The position numbers were made by a program, and so were the translations under genes. From positions 697,565 through 761,564 of the forward strand of contig NZ_VOSC01000025.1 of NCBI RefSeq assembly GCF_007997385.1: a DNA stretch of 64,000 nt, given 5' to 3'. The DNA comes from Seonamhaeicola algicola. GTDB taxonomy: Bacteria > Bacteroidota > Bacteroidia > Flavobacteriales > Flavobacteriaceae. Positions 8,653 to 16,614 of the stretch are shown piece after piece (position 1 is the stretch's first letter; the number at the start of each line of letters is the position of its first letter). The notes beneath the pieces were generated by a model. That model saw nothing but the letters and a program-made list of their open reading frames with translations. It did no database searches and had not been told where the DNA came from.

Positions 8653-10122
8653 ATGAAAAATATATTTGTGATAAAGAAACTTTTGGCTTTAGTAATATTA
8701 CTTACTATAACCAGTTGTAAAGGGCAGTCTGCTGAAAAAAATAAAAGAGTTCAAGATAAAAAACAACCTAATATCCTTTTAATTTTATGTGATGATTTAG
8801 GATATGCCGATGTTGGTTTTAACGGTTCTAAAGATATTAAAACACCAAATTTAGATGCTTTAGCTGCTAAAGGAACCATTTTTAATGACGCATATGTTGC
8901 ACATCCATTTTGTGGCCCCAGTAGAGCAAGTTTGCTAACAGGAAGGTATGCACATAAAATAGGAGCACAGTTTAATTTGCCAACAGAAGGAGATCAAACT
9001 AAAGGGGTTGATGTAAATGAAACTTATATAAGTAAAGTGTTACAAAAAGCAGGTTATTACACAGGTGTAATGGGCAAATGGCACTTAGGTTTTCAAACAG
9101 AATACCACCCAAATACCAGAGGGTTTGATGATTTTTATGGATTCCTTGGAGGTGGCCATAAGTATTTTCCAAAGCAATTTAAAGAAGCTTATAACAAGCA
9201 AAAAGCTAACGGACAATCTTTTATTTGGGAGTATTTACACCCATTAGAACATAACGGAAAAGATGTTGATGAAACAGAATATGTTACAGATGCTTTGTCA
9301 AGAGAAACAATGCGGTTTATTAATGATGCTTCAAAAAAAGAGAAACCATTTTTTATGTATTTATCTTATAATGCACCACATACACCTCTAGAGGCTAAAG
9401 AAGAAGACTTAAAATTGTTTCAACATATAAAAGATAAAAAACGACGTACCTATGCTGCAATGGTTTATGCCGTAGATAGAGGTGTTGGTAAAATTGTAGA
9501 AAAGCTAAAGCAAACTAATCAATTTGAAAATACATTAATAGTGTTTTTAAGTGATAATGGCGGAAAAACAATTGCAGGAGCCAATAACCATCCGCTAAAA
9601 GAAGGTAAGGGAAGTGCTTATGAAGGCGGTTTTCGTGTGCCAATGTTTTTACACTGGCCAAACGTTGTACCAGCAGGAAAAACATATAGTTACCCAATTT
9701 CAGCTTTAGATTTTTATCCAACATTTGCACATTTAGCTAATGCCAAAATACCCGAAGATAAAGCTTTAGATGGTGTAAATTTTTGGAATCATTTTTTGAA
9801 AAAAGAAAACCCAAGAAAAGATCAGCCTTTGTTTATAATGCGCCATAGAAAAGGTTTTAGTGATGTAGCTATTAGAAAAAACCAATGGAAAGCATTAAAA
9901 GTATACCAAAAACCATGGAAACTTTTCAATATTGAAAACGATATAAGTGAAAGTAATGATGTAAGTAATTCACACCCTGAAATTTTGAAAACATTGGTTG
10001 AAGATGGTAACCTATGGAGTAAAACCCATATACAGCCCTTATGGTTTCATATTGAAAAAGAAGGAGAGCAATGGCAACAAGATAACATGCCCAGGTTTAA
10101 TGAAACCTTTAAACTAAATTAA
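8653..10122 (+). CDS. Formylglycine-dependent sulfatase (family S1), lipoprotein
   Basis: A 489-residue type I sulfatase. The lipobox ITSC gives lipidation at Cys22. The metal-binding start LLILCDDLGYADVG is followed by the FGly motif C87-GPSR-ASLLTGR, and then by MGKWHLG and the SDNGG region of the alkaline-phosphatase fold. Role: hydrolysis of a sulfate ester on galactan oligosaccharides; an anaerobic or FGE-type maturase elsewhere in the genome must convert Cys87. It is similar to the sulfatase at 18510 (same CGPSR motif, YFP...NFK-type insert), suggesting the same subfamily. The sulfated position is not predictable here. Confidence 0.95.
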   Translation: MKNIFVIKKLLALVILLTITSCKGQSAEKNKRVQDKKQPNILLILCDDLGYADVGFNGSKDIKTPNLDALAAKGTIFNDAYVAHPFCGPSRASLLTGRYAHKIGAQFNLPTEGDQTKGVDVNETYISKVLQKAGYYTGVMGKWHLGFQTEYHPNTRGFDDFYGFLGGGHKYFPKQFKEAYNKQKANGQSFIWEYLHPLEHNGKDVDETEYVTDALSRETMRFINDASKKEKPFFMYLSYNAPHTPLEAKEEDLKLFQHIKDKKRRTYAAMVYAVDRGVGKIVEKLKQTNQFENTLIVFLSDNGGKTIAGANNHPLKEGKGSAYEGGFRVPMFLHWPNVVPAGKTYSYPISALDFYPTFAHLANAKIPEDKALDGVNFWNHFLKKENPRKDQPLFIMRHRKGFSDVAIRKNQWKALKVYQKPWKLFNIENDISESNDVSNSHPEILKTLVEDGNLWSKTHIQPLWFHIEKEGEQWQQDNMPRFNETFKLN

Positions 10123-10184
10123 AACCACACCTTTAACTTTATGTTTAAAAAGTGAGATACAGCAAAAATGGCTAGATTTTTTTA

Positions 10185-10191
10185 CTATCTT
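10185..10191 (+). promoter_or_regulatory. Possible promoter core (CTATCTT) upstream of the catabolic operon
   Basis: The octamer ACTATCTT at 10184-10191 also occurs at 22092-22099 upstream of the second SusC gene, and CTATCTT occurs at 40758-40764 upstream of the PhoD-like gene. It resembles a degenerate -7 box. The 10123-10350 gap otherwise shows only a small CTCTT/AAGAG hairpin around 10214. Confidence 0.25.
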
Positions 10192-10350
10192 CATCAAGTT
10201 GAAGTAAAATTGCTCTTAAAAGAGGTAATATTGATTACTTGTAGGGTAAATTATTAAACCGTTAGAGTAGGTATAAAATATTAATTTAGTAACAACTAAA
10301 ATAAAGGGCTAAACACGTGTTATAAGCCTAAAACGTAAATAATTATTAAG

Positions 10351-11502
10351 ATGGTGATAGAAAAAATTGAAACTTTTATATTAAAGGACAAACTATCTAA
10401 AAGTTTTTTCTTTTCTCAGTGGGAGTATTCAGAGCGTTGTATCTGTGTTGTAAAAGTAACTGCTACCAATGGTACTTATGGATGGGGTGAAGGTTATGGG
10501 CCCGCACCAGTTTTAGAGGCTGGTATAAAGCTTTTAGAGCCCTTTGTTGTTGGTGAAAATCCGCTTGAAAATGAAGTTATCTGGAATAAAATGTACCGTA
10601 AAACACTAGACTTTGCAAGACGCGGTATTTTAGTAGCCTCAATGAGTGCAATTGATATTGCAATATGGGATTTAAAAGGTAAAATTTTAGGTTTGCCGGT
10701 ATCAACATTATTAGGTGGTGCACACAGAAATAGAGTGCAACCGTACGCAACAGGTCTTTATTTTACTGATCATAATAACCCTTCAAAAGACTTCGAAGAA
10801 GAAGCTAGGTTGTATATTTCTCAAGGTTTTAAAGCCATGAAAATGAAAGTAGGTTTAGGTATTAAAGCCGATGTTGAAAATGTTGCTAAAATGCGAAGCG
10901 TTATTGGGCCAGATATTAAGCTGATGGTAGATTCTAATCACGCCTACACACTGCGTGAAGCTACAGAATTGGCTAGAAAAATAGAAAAATATGATATTGG
11001 TTGGTTTGAAGAGCCTTTATCTCCAGAGTTTTATGAACAGTATAGTGAATTAAGACAAAAAACAACCATACCAATTTCGGGTGGCGAGTGTGAATATTTA
11101 AGATTTGGTTTTCAGCAGTTAATTCAAAATAAATCTGTTGATATTATTCAGCCAGATATTTGTGCAAGCGGTGGTTTAACTGAAGCTAAACGCATATCAG
11201 CCCTAGCAAGTGCTAATGGTGTAGATATCATACCACATACATGGGGTACTTCCATAGGTATTCACGTAGCACTTCATTTTATTTCAAACATAGAATCTGT
11301 TCCTGGTAGAATGTATCAACCTGATTTTTTAATGGAGTATGACCAAACTGAAAATGGGTTAAGAGAAAAATTAACCTTTCCTTCAATTGAAATGAAAGAC
11401 GGATATATAGAAGTACCAAACAGACCAGGTTTAGGTATTGATGTAGATGAAGATGTATTAGAAAGTTTTTCAGAAAAAAAATCAAAAAAAATTATTGCAT
11501 AA
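10351..11502 (+). CDS. Enolase-superfamily protein, candidate 3,6-anhydrogalactonate cycloisomerase
   Basis: A 383-residue cytosolic protein of the mandelate racemase subgroup. The key residues are visible: KxK bases K164 and K166 (AMKMKVG), metal ligands D194 (VDSNHAY), E220 (WFEEP) and E246 (SGGECE), and H296 (IPHTWG). Known red-algal anhydrogalactonate cycloisomerases belong to this superfamily and sit beside an aldehyde dehydrogenase, as here (10 bases to the next gene). Proposed reaction: 3,6-anhydrogalactonate to 2-keto-3-deoxygalactonate. The D or L series cannot be read from sequence; the kappa-carrageenase-like GH16 in the locus favours the D series. Confidence 0.82.
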   Translation: MVIEKIETFILKDKLSKSFFFSQWEYSERCICVVKVTATNGTYGWGEGYGPAPVLEAGIKLLEPFVVGENPLENEVIWNKMYRKTLDFARRGILVASMSAIDIAIWDLKGKILGLPVSTLLGGAHRNRVQPYATGLYFTDHNNPSKDFEEEARLYISQGFKAMKMKVGLGIKADVENVAKMRSVIGPDIKLMVDSNHAYTLREATELARKIEKYDIGWFEEPLSPEFYEQYSELRQKTTIPISGGECEYLRFGFQQLIQNKSVDIIQPDICASGGLTEAKRISALASANGVDIIPHTWGTSIGIHVALHFISNIESVPGRMYQPDFLMEYDQTENGLREKLTFPSIEMKDGYIEVPNRPGLGIDVDEDVLESFSEKKSKKIIA

Positions 11503-11512
11503 AAAAGTAACA

Positions 11513-12967
11513 ATGAAAACTCAAAATTTCGGGTACAAAAAATTATACATAGGCGGAGAATTAATAGATGCCGTTAGTGGTGAAAAAGATGATGTTATTT
11601 GTCCGGCAACCGGCGAAGTAATAGCGCAGGTAGCTAAAGCAGGTAAAGAAGATGCTTTAAAAGCTTTAGAAACAGCCCAGAAAGGCTTTAAATATTGGTC
11701 TAAGTTATCATTAGCCGAACGTACTACTTGGATGGAAAAATTACGATTAGCTATTTTAGATAATGAGCATGAGTTAAGAACCGCTATGGTGCATGAAATG
11801 GGTAAAACTTACGCAGGTTCACAAGAAGATATTGATAGGCTTACCGAAGCTTTAGAGTGGTATCCTGCAGCCATGAAAAATATGCGTGAAGAACAAATTC
11901 CAGATTACGAAAACACGCATACACACAAAATGATATCAAAACCAGCAGGTGTAGCTGTGGCGTACTTAGCATGGAATTTTCCATTACTAAACGTAGGTTA
12001 TAAGTTAGGGCCTGCTTTAGCTGCTGGATGTTCGTTAATTATTAAACCATCGGCATTGTCGCCATTATCAGCTTACATGGTTGGTGAAATTATGCACAAA
12101 ATCAACTTTCCTGCAGGAGTTGTTAATATTTTATCAGGCCCTAGTAGTGAAGTAGCAACTACCTTAACAACCAGTAATATACCAGCTGTATTAACCATGA
12201 TAGGCTCTACACAAACGGGTTTAAAGGTTATTGCAGATAGTACAACATCTATTAAAAAGTTTGGTATGGAATTGGGCGGTAATGCACCGTTTATAGTTTT
12301 TGATGATGCAGATTTTGATAGCGCAGTACAATTAGCTATAGCCTTAAGATATGGAAATTCTGGTCAAGTTTGCGTAGCAGCCAACAGAATTTTTGTGCAT
12401 AAAAATATCTATGATAAATTTGTGAAAGCTTATGTGAAAGAAGCTTCGCAAATTAAATTAGGATTTGGTATCAAAGAAAATCCTGATGTATTTATGGGGC
12501 CAGTTGTTAGCAGAAAAGATAGAGACCGCATGTTTAATTTGGTTGAAGACGCTGTTAGCAAAGGAGCAACTTTAGAATACGGAGGAAAAATACCTGAAGG
12601 ATTTCCTGAAGGTGGTAACTGGATTGAGCCAACTGTAGTATCAGGTATAACAACAGAAATGAAATTGTTTAACCAAGAAACATTTGGTCCTGTTGCGGGT
12701 ATTATGCCTTTTGAAACCGATGATGAAGTGTTAAAATTAGCCAATGATACAGAATTTGGGTTAGCATCATATATTTTTACCAATAGCCACAAGCGTATTG
12801 AAAGATTTACCGAAGAATTAGAGTTTGGTGAAATTCATATTAACGGTGTAAAGTATGCTATTTATTTACCACATGGTGGTTATAAAAATAGTGGAATTGG
12901 TCATGATTGTTCACATTTAGCTTTAGAAGATTATTTAGTTAAAAAAAGAGTAACATCAGCAATCTAA
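11513..12967 (+). CDS. NAD(P)-dependent aldehyde dehydrogenase, candidate 3,6-anhydrogalactose dehydrogenase
   Basis: I chose the ATG at 11513 (484 residues) because an upstream in-frame ATG at 11495 would overlap the preceding gene and add a non-conserved tail. It has the aldehyde dehydrogenase motifs: AWNFPLL (Asn155), ELGGNAPF (Glu253) and GNSGQVCVAANR with the catalytic Cys287. It is closest in feel to the succinate-semialdehyde dehydrogenase/GabD group, which includes known anhydrogalactose dehydrogenases. Context between a cycloisomerase and an aldolase points to oxidation of anhydrogalactose to anhydrogalactonate. Cytosolic; no signal peptide. Confidence 0.85.
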   Translation: MKTQNFGYKKLYIGGELIDAVSGEKDDVICPATGEVIAQVAKAGKEDALKALETAQKGFKYWSKLSLAERTTWMEKLRLAILDNEHELRTAMVHEMGKTYAGSQEDIDRLTEALEWYPAAMKNMREEQIPDYENTHTHKMISKPAGVAVAYLAWNFPLLNVGYKLGPALAAGCSLIIKPSALSPLSAYMVGEIMHKINFPAGVVNILSGPSSEVATTLTTSNIPAVLTMIGSTQTGLKVIADSTTSIKKFGMELGGNAPFIVFDDADFDSAVQLAIALRYGNSGQVCVAANRIFVHKNIYDKFVKAYVKEASQIKLGFGIKENPDVFMGPVVSRKDRDRMFNLVEDAVSKGATLEYGGKIPEGFPEGGNWIEPTVVSGITTEMKLFNQETFGPVAGIMPFETDDEVLKLANDTEFGLASYIFTNSHKRIERFTEELEFGEIHINGVKYAIYLPHGGYKNSGIGHDCSHLALEDYLVKKRVTSAI

Positions 12968-12970
12968 AAC

Positions 12971-13735
12971 ATGAAACAAAATTTATTACAAAATAAGTTA
13001 AAAGAGGGTCAAACAGTATTTGGCCCTTTTTGTAAATTACAAGATCCGGCAATAGTAGAAATAGCTGCACACAGTGGCTTTGATTTTGTTATTATTGATA
13101 TGGAACACGGCCCTTTTAGTGTAGAATCTGCCCAAAATATGGTAAGAGCTGCCGAGGCTAAAGGTATTACACCAGTTGTAAGAGTTACCGAAAATTCTGA
13201 AACACTAATTTTAAGGGTTTTAGATATTGGTGTAAGGTGTATTCAAGTACCACAAGTATGCACAAAAGCAGATGCTAATAAAGTGGTTAAAGCTATTAAG
13301 TTTTTTCCAAAAGGAGAACGCGGTATGTGCAGATATGTAAGAGCAGCCGAATACACTAATATTGGTCCGCAAGATCATTTTGGAAAGGCAAATGATTCTG
13401 TAATTTCAATAATACATATTGAAGGAATGGAAGGAATTGAAAATTTACCCGAAATTGTAAAAGTAGATGGTATTGATGTTATTTTCTTAGGACCTTATGA
13501 TTTATCGCAATCATGCGGCGTACCCGGAGATGTAAACAACCCAAAAGTAGTAAATGCTATGAAAGATGCTGTTGAAATTGCGAAAAAGCATGGAAAAGCT
13601 GTTGGTACATTTACAGAATCTCCAGAGAAGGCTAAAATGTGGAAAGATATTGGGGTTCAATACATTTCATATTCTGTAGATGTTGGACTTGTAATGAATA
13701 CTTTTAAAGATATTACTTCAAAACTAAAAAACTAA
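12971..13735 (+). CDS. HpcH/HpaI-family class II aldolase, candidate 2-keto-3-deoxygalactonate aldolase
   Basis: A 254-residue TIM-barrel protein starting 3 bases after the dehydrogenase stop. Family residues are seen: the DMEHGPF loop with catalytic H46, R71 (PVVRVTEN), and metal ligands E151 (IHIEGMEG) and D177 (FLGPYDLS). Members retro-aldol cleave 2-keto-3-deoxy sugar acids to pyruvate plus an aldehyde. Here it probably closes the anhydrogalactose pathway. The described carrageenan pathway uses a kinase and a phospho-sugar aldolase; this gene is a different aldolase class and no kinase is present, so cleavage may happen without phosphorylation (inference). Confidence 0.85.
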   Translation: MKQNLLQNKLKEGQTVFGPFCKLQDPAIVEIAAHSGFDFVIIDMEHGPFSVESAQNMVRAAEAKGITPVVRVTENSETLILRVLDIGVRCIQVPQVCTKADANKVVKAIKFFPKGERGMCRYVRAAEYTNIGPQDHFGKANDSVISIIHIEGMEGIENLPEIVKVDGIDVIFLGPYDLSQSCGVPGDVNNPKVVNAMKDAVEIAKKHGKAVGTFTESPEKAKMWKDIGVQYISYSVDVGLVMNTFKDITSKLKN

Positions 13736-13774
13736 ACACACATCAACTTAAACTAAACTATTAAATTAATTATT

Positions 13775-15334
13775 ATGGGTTCGTATAAAAGAAAAGCTTA
13801 TATATATTCAACTATTGTTGCCATGGGAGGCTTCGTTTTTGGCTTAGATGCGGCATTAATATCTGGAACAGTAGATTTTATTTCGCAAGAATTTAGCCTA
13901 AACGAATTTGAACTAGGTATGGTGGTTGGTGCACCTGCTTTAGGTGTAATTTTAGCATTGCTTTTTGCGGGCTATTCATGTGATAAATTAGGAAGAAAAA
14001 CTACCCTGCAAATTGTAGCTGCTTTATATGTAGTATCTGCAATAGGTTCAACACTGGCACCAGATTACTGGACGCTTTTATCATTCAGGTTTTTAGGTGG
14101 TTTAGCCTTTACTTCAATATCATTAGCATCTATGTATATTGGTGAAATAGCACCTCCAAAGTTAAGAGGTAAGTTAGTAACCATGATCCAAATTAATATA
14201 GTAATTGGTTTGTCTGGGGCTTATTTTATTAACTATCTAATATTACAATGGTCTACAACAGGTAATAATTGGGCTACAGATTTAGGTTTAAATGAAAATA
14301 CGTGGCGTTGGATGTTAGGTTCTGAAATTATACCAGCAATCATATGGTTTGTTTTATTGTTTGTAGTACCAAAAAGTCCGTCGTGGTTATTCTTTAAAGG
14401 AAAAATTAGTAACGCTAAACAAACATTACTAAAATTAATGCCTGCCTCTGAAGTTGATGGGCATATTGCCGAAATGGATAAAAGCTTGGAAGAAACCGAT
14501 AACAGATCTGTTTGGGCACAATTTAAAGGTATTTTTAGTAAAGAGTATAGAGTTGTTTTTGTAATAGCTTTTACATTAGCTATAGCCCAACAAACATCTG
14601 GTATAAACGCTATTTTATTTTATGCGCCAACTGTTTTTGAGCAGATTGGTTTAGGCAAAGATGCGGCTTTTATGCAAGCTATCTGGACAGGTTTAACAGG
14701 CTTATTATTTACCATTTTAGGATTAGTTTGTGTTGATAAATTAGGGCGAAAACCTATGATTTTAGGCGGTATGCTCTGGGTGGTTTTAAGCTTAGGTATA
14801 GCGTATTACGGATTTAAAACAGCTAGTTACACATTAACAGAAGACGCTGTTGTTGAAATGACTGAATTTAAAAACCCTGAAAGGTTACAAAGTATGATTG
14901 GTGTACAATACAGTAGTGATATTGAACTTAAAAAAGCCCTTTTTGATGCTATTGGTGAAGATGAAGCACGCCAGTATTCAGGATTATTAATTCAAAAATC
15001 AGCTAAAATTAATGCAATACTAATTTTAATAGGTATTTTAAGTTTTATTGCTGCCTTCCATTTTTCTATAGGGCCTGTAATGTGGGTGTTGTTTTCTGAA
15101 ATTTTTCCAAATGCTATAAGGGGTATTGCAATACCATTTTTTACATTTATAACAAGTACAACAAGTTGGCTAATTCAGGCGTTTTTTCCTTCGCAATTGG
15201 CTAGTTTCGGCATTAGTAATACACTCCTTTTTTATGCTGTAACTGTGTTTTTGGGTATGGTAATCTTATCAAAATATTTAATTGAAACTAAAGGATTAAG
15301 TATTGAGGAAATACAAGCTAAACTTCAAAAATAA
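13775..15334 (+). CDS. MFS sugar porter (inner-membrane sugar/H+ symporter)
   Basis: A 519-residue, 12-helix major facilitator of the sugar porter family. Motifs: DKLGRK at residues 70-75 and again at 321-326, PKSPSWLF (the PESPR-like signature) at about 199-206, and QQTSGINAILFYAP at about 272-285. Residues about 348-412 form a charged, non-hydrophobic insert between two membrane helices (TEDAVVEMTEFKNPERL and so on), making it longer than typical porters. It lies 39 bases after the aldolase gene, within the catabolic operon, so the likely cargo is galactose, anhydrogalactose or a small neocarrabiose-type product. Confidence 0.93.
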   Translation: MGSYKRKAYIYSTIVAMGGFVFGLDAALISGTVDFISQEFSLNEFELGMVVGAPALGVILALLFAGYSCDKLGRKTTLQIVAALYVVSAIGSTLAPDYWTLLSFRFLGGLAFTSISLASMYIGEIAPPKLRGKLVTMIQINIVIGLSGAYFINYLILQWSTTGNNWATDLGLNENTWRWMLGSEIIPAIIWFVLLFVVPKSPSWLFFKGKISNAKQTLLKLMPASEVDGHIAEMDKSLEETDNRSVWAQFKGIFSKEYRVVFVIAFTLAIAQQTSGINAILFYAPTVFEQIGLGKDAAFMQAIWTGLTGLLFTILGLVCVDKLGRKPMILGGMLWVVLSLGIAYYGFKTASYTLTEDAVVEMTEFKNPERLQSMIGVQYSSDIELKKALFDAIGEDEARQYSGLLIQKSAKINAILILIGILSFIAAFHFSIGPVMWVLFSEIFPNAIRGIAIPFFTFITSTTSWLIQAFFPSQLASFGISNTLLFYAVTVFLGMVILSKYLIETKGLSIEEIQAKLQK

Positions 15335-15429
15335 CGCCTAAAATATAGACTATAACCTGTTTTCGGTATTGCAATTAATCAAAAAAGGTTTTTTGACAAA
15401 TATTGTTATGCTTTTAATTAATATTAAAA

Positions 15430-16590
15430 ATGAAAATAACAGACGTAAAAGTATTTCCAGTAAACATAGCAGGAAGAAGCCAACTTAATGTAAAAATTGA
15501 AACTAATACAGGAATTTATGGTTGGGGAGCATCTGGCATTACAGGAAGAGAGTACGCAGTTATTGGGGCTATAGATCATTTTAGGCCTTTGCTAGTTGGA
15601 AGAAATCCCATGCAAATTGGGGCCATTTGGCAAGATTTATACAGAGGTCAATATTTTGAAGGTGGTAGAGTTTTAACTGCTGCCATATCAGCCATAGATA
15701 TTGCACTTTATGATATTAAAGGAAAAGCTTTAAATGTGCCAGTTTATGAGTTGCTAGGAGGTAAACAACGCGATTATGTTGAGTGTTTTGCATCGCTTCT
15801 CTTCAGCTCTAAAGAAGAACTAATAGAACGCGCTAAGGTTTTAATAAAGGAAGGTTGGCAAATGCTAAGGTTAGCCCCAGCAGAATACGAAGAAGGAAAA
15901 TATAATTCTATTTTTGAACCCAGAGAATCTATTGCCATTATAGCAGATTGGATTACAGAATTAAGAAAAGTAGTTGGGTTTAAACCAACCATTGGTATAG
16001 ATTATCATCACAGATTATCAGTTCCAGAAACAGTCTCCTTTTTACAAAGAATGCCAGAAGGAACTTTAGATTTTATTGAAGAACCTATAAGAGATGAATC
16101 TCCAGAAGTATACCAAGAGCTAAGAAAAATGGTAAATGTACCCTTTGCAATAGGAGAAGAATTTGCAAGTAAATGGCAATTTTTACCATACATAGAAAAA
16201 AATATTACCCAATTTGCTAGAATTGATGTGTGCAACGTAGGCGGTATTACAGAAGCTGTAAAAGTGACAAATATGGCCGAAGCACATTATATAGATTTAC
16301 TTCCTCACAATCCAATTGGGCCAATTTGTACTGCAGCCACAATACATTTGGCTGCTGCCTCTCCAAATTTTACGTGGTTAGAAGAAATGAATACACCTGT
16401 TGAAAACCCCGGTTTAGATGATGTTAACTATTATACAAAACAACCAAAGTTAGAGGGGAATAGATACAAAGTTTCAGACGAACCCGGATTGGGCATAGAG
16501 TTTAATGAAGAATTAGCATTGAAGGAAGGATTTAAACCTGTTGAAACACCGCGCTTAATAAGAAAAGATGGGTCTTTTACCAATTGGTAA
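15430..16590 (+). CDS. Enolase-superfamily sugar-acid dehydratase (galactonate dehydratase-like)
   Basis: A 386-residue protein close in pattern to D-galactonate dehydratase (DgoD): GGRVLTAAISAIDIALYDIKGK, metal ligands D191 (IGIDYHHR), E217 (FIEEP), E243 (AIGEE), paired bases H193 and H293 (LLPHNPIGP). Unlike the enzyme at 10351, it lacks a KxK pair in the second strand (QMLRLAP instead). By family it would dehydrate galactonate to 2-keto-3-deoxygalactonate, letting the galactose half of the polymer feed the same aldolase. No galactose dehydrogenase is visible. It could instead act on another acid sugar. It is in the same operon, 95 bases after the porter. Confidence 0.82.
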   Translation: MKITDVKVFPVNIAGRSQLNVKIETNTGIYGWGASGITGREYAVIGAIDHFRPLLVGRNPMQIGAIWQDLYRGQYFEGGRVLTAAISAIDIALYDIKGKALNVPVYELLGGKQRDYVECFASLLFSSKEELIERAKVLIKEGWQMLRLAPAEYEEGKYNSIFEPRESIAIIADWITELRKVVGFKPTIGIDYHHRLSVPETVSFLQRMPEGTLDFIEEPIRDESPEVYQELRKMVNVPFAIGEEFASKWQFLPYIEKNITQFARIDVCNVGGITEAVKVTNMAEAHYIDLLPHNPIGPICTAATIHLAAASPNFTWLEEMNTPVENPGLDDVNYYTKQPKLEGNRYKVSDEPGLGIEFNEELALKEGFKPVETPRLIRKDGSFTNW

Positions 16591-16614
16591 TCGCAATAAA
16601 TTAAAATTCTTAAC

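Noticed and set aside
12430..12792. A 120-codon minus-strand frame inside the aldehyde dehydrogenase gene.
   Set aside because: It lies over the conserved catalytic part of the dehydrogenase and has no family features.
15388..15415. A TTTTTTG and TATGCTTT pair upstream of the DgoD-like gene as a promoter.
   Set aside because: The spacing is about 13 bases and the second box is a poor match; operon read-through from 10351 is the simpler view.
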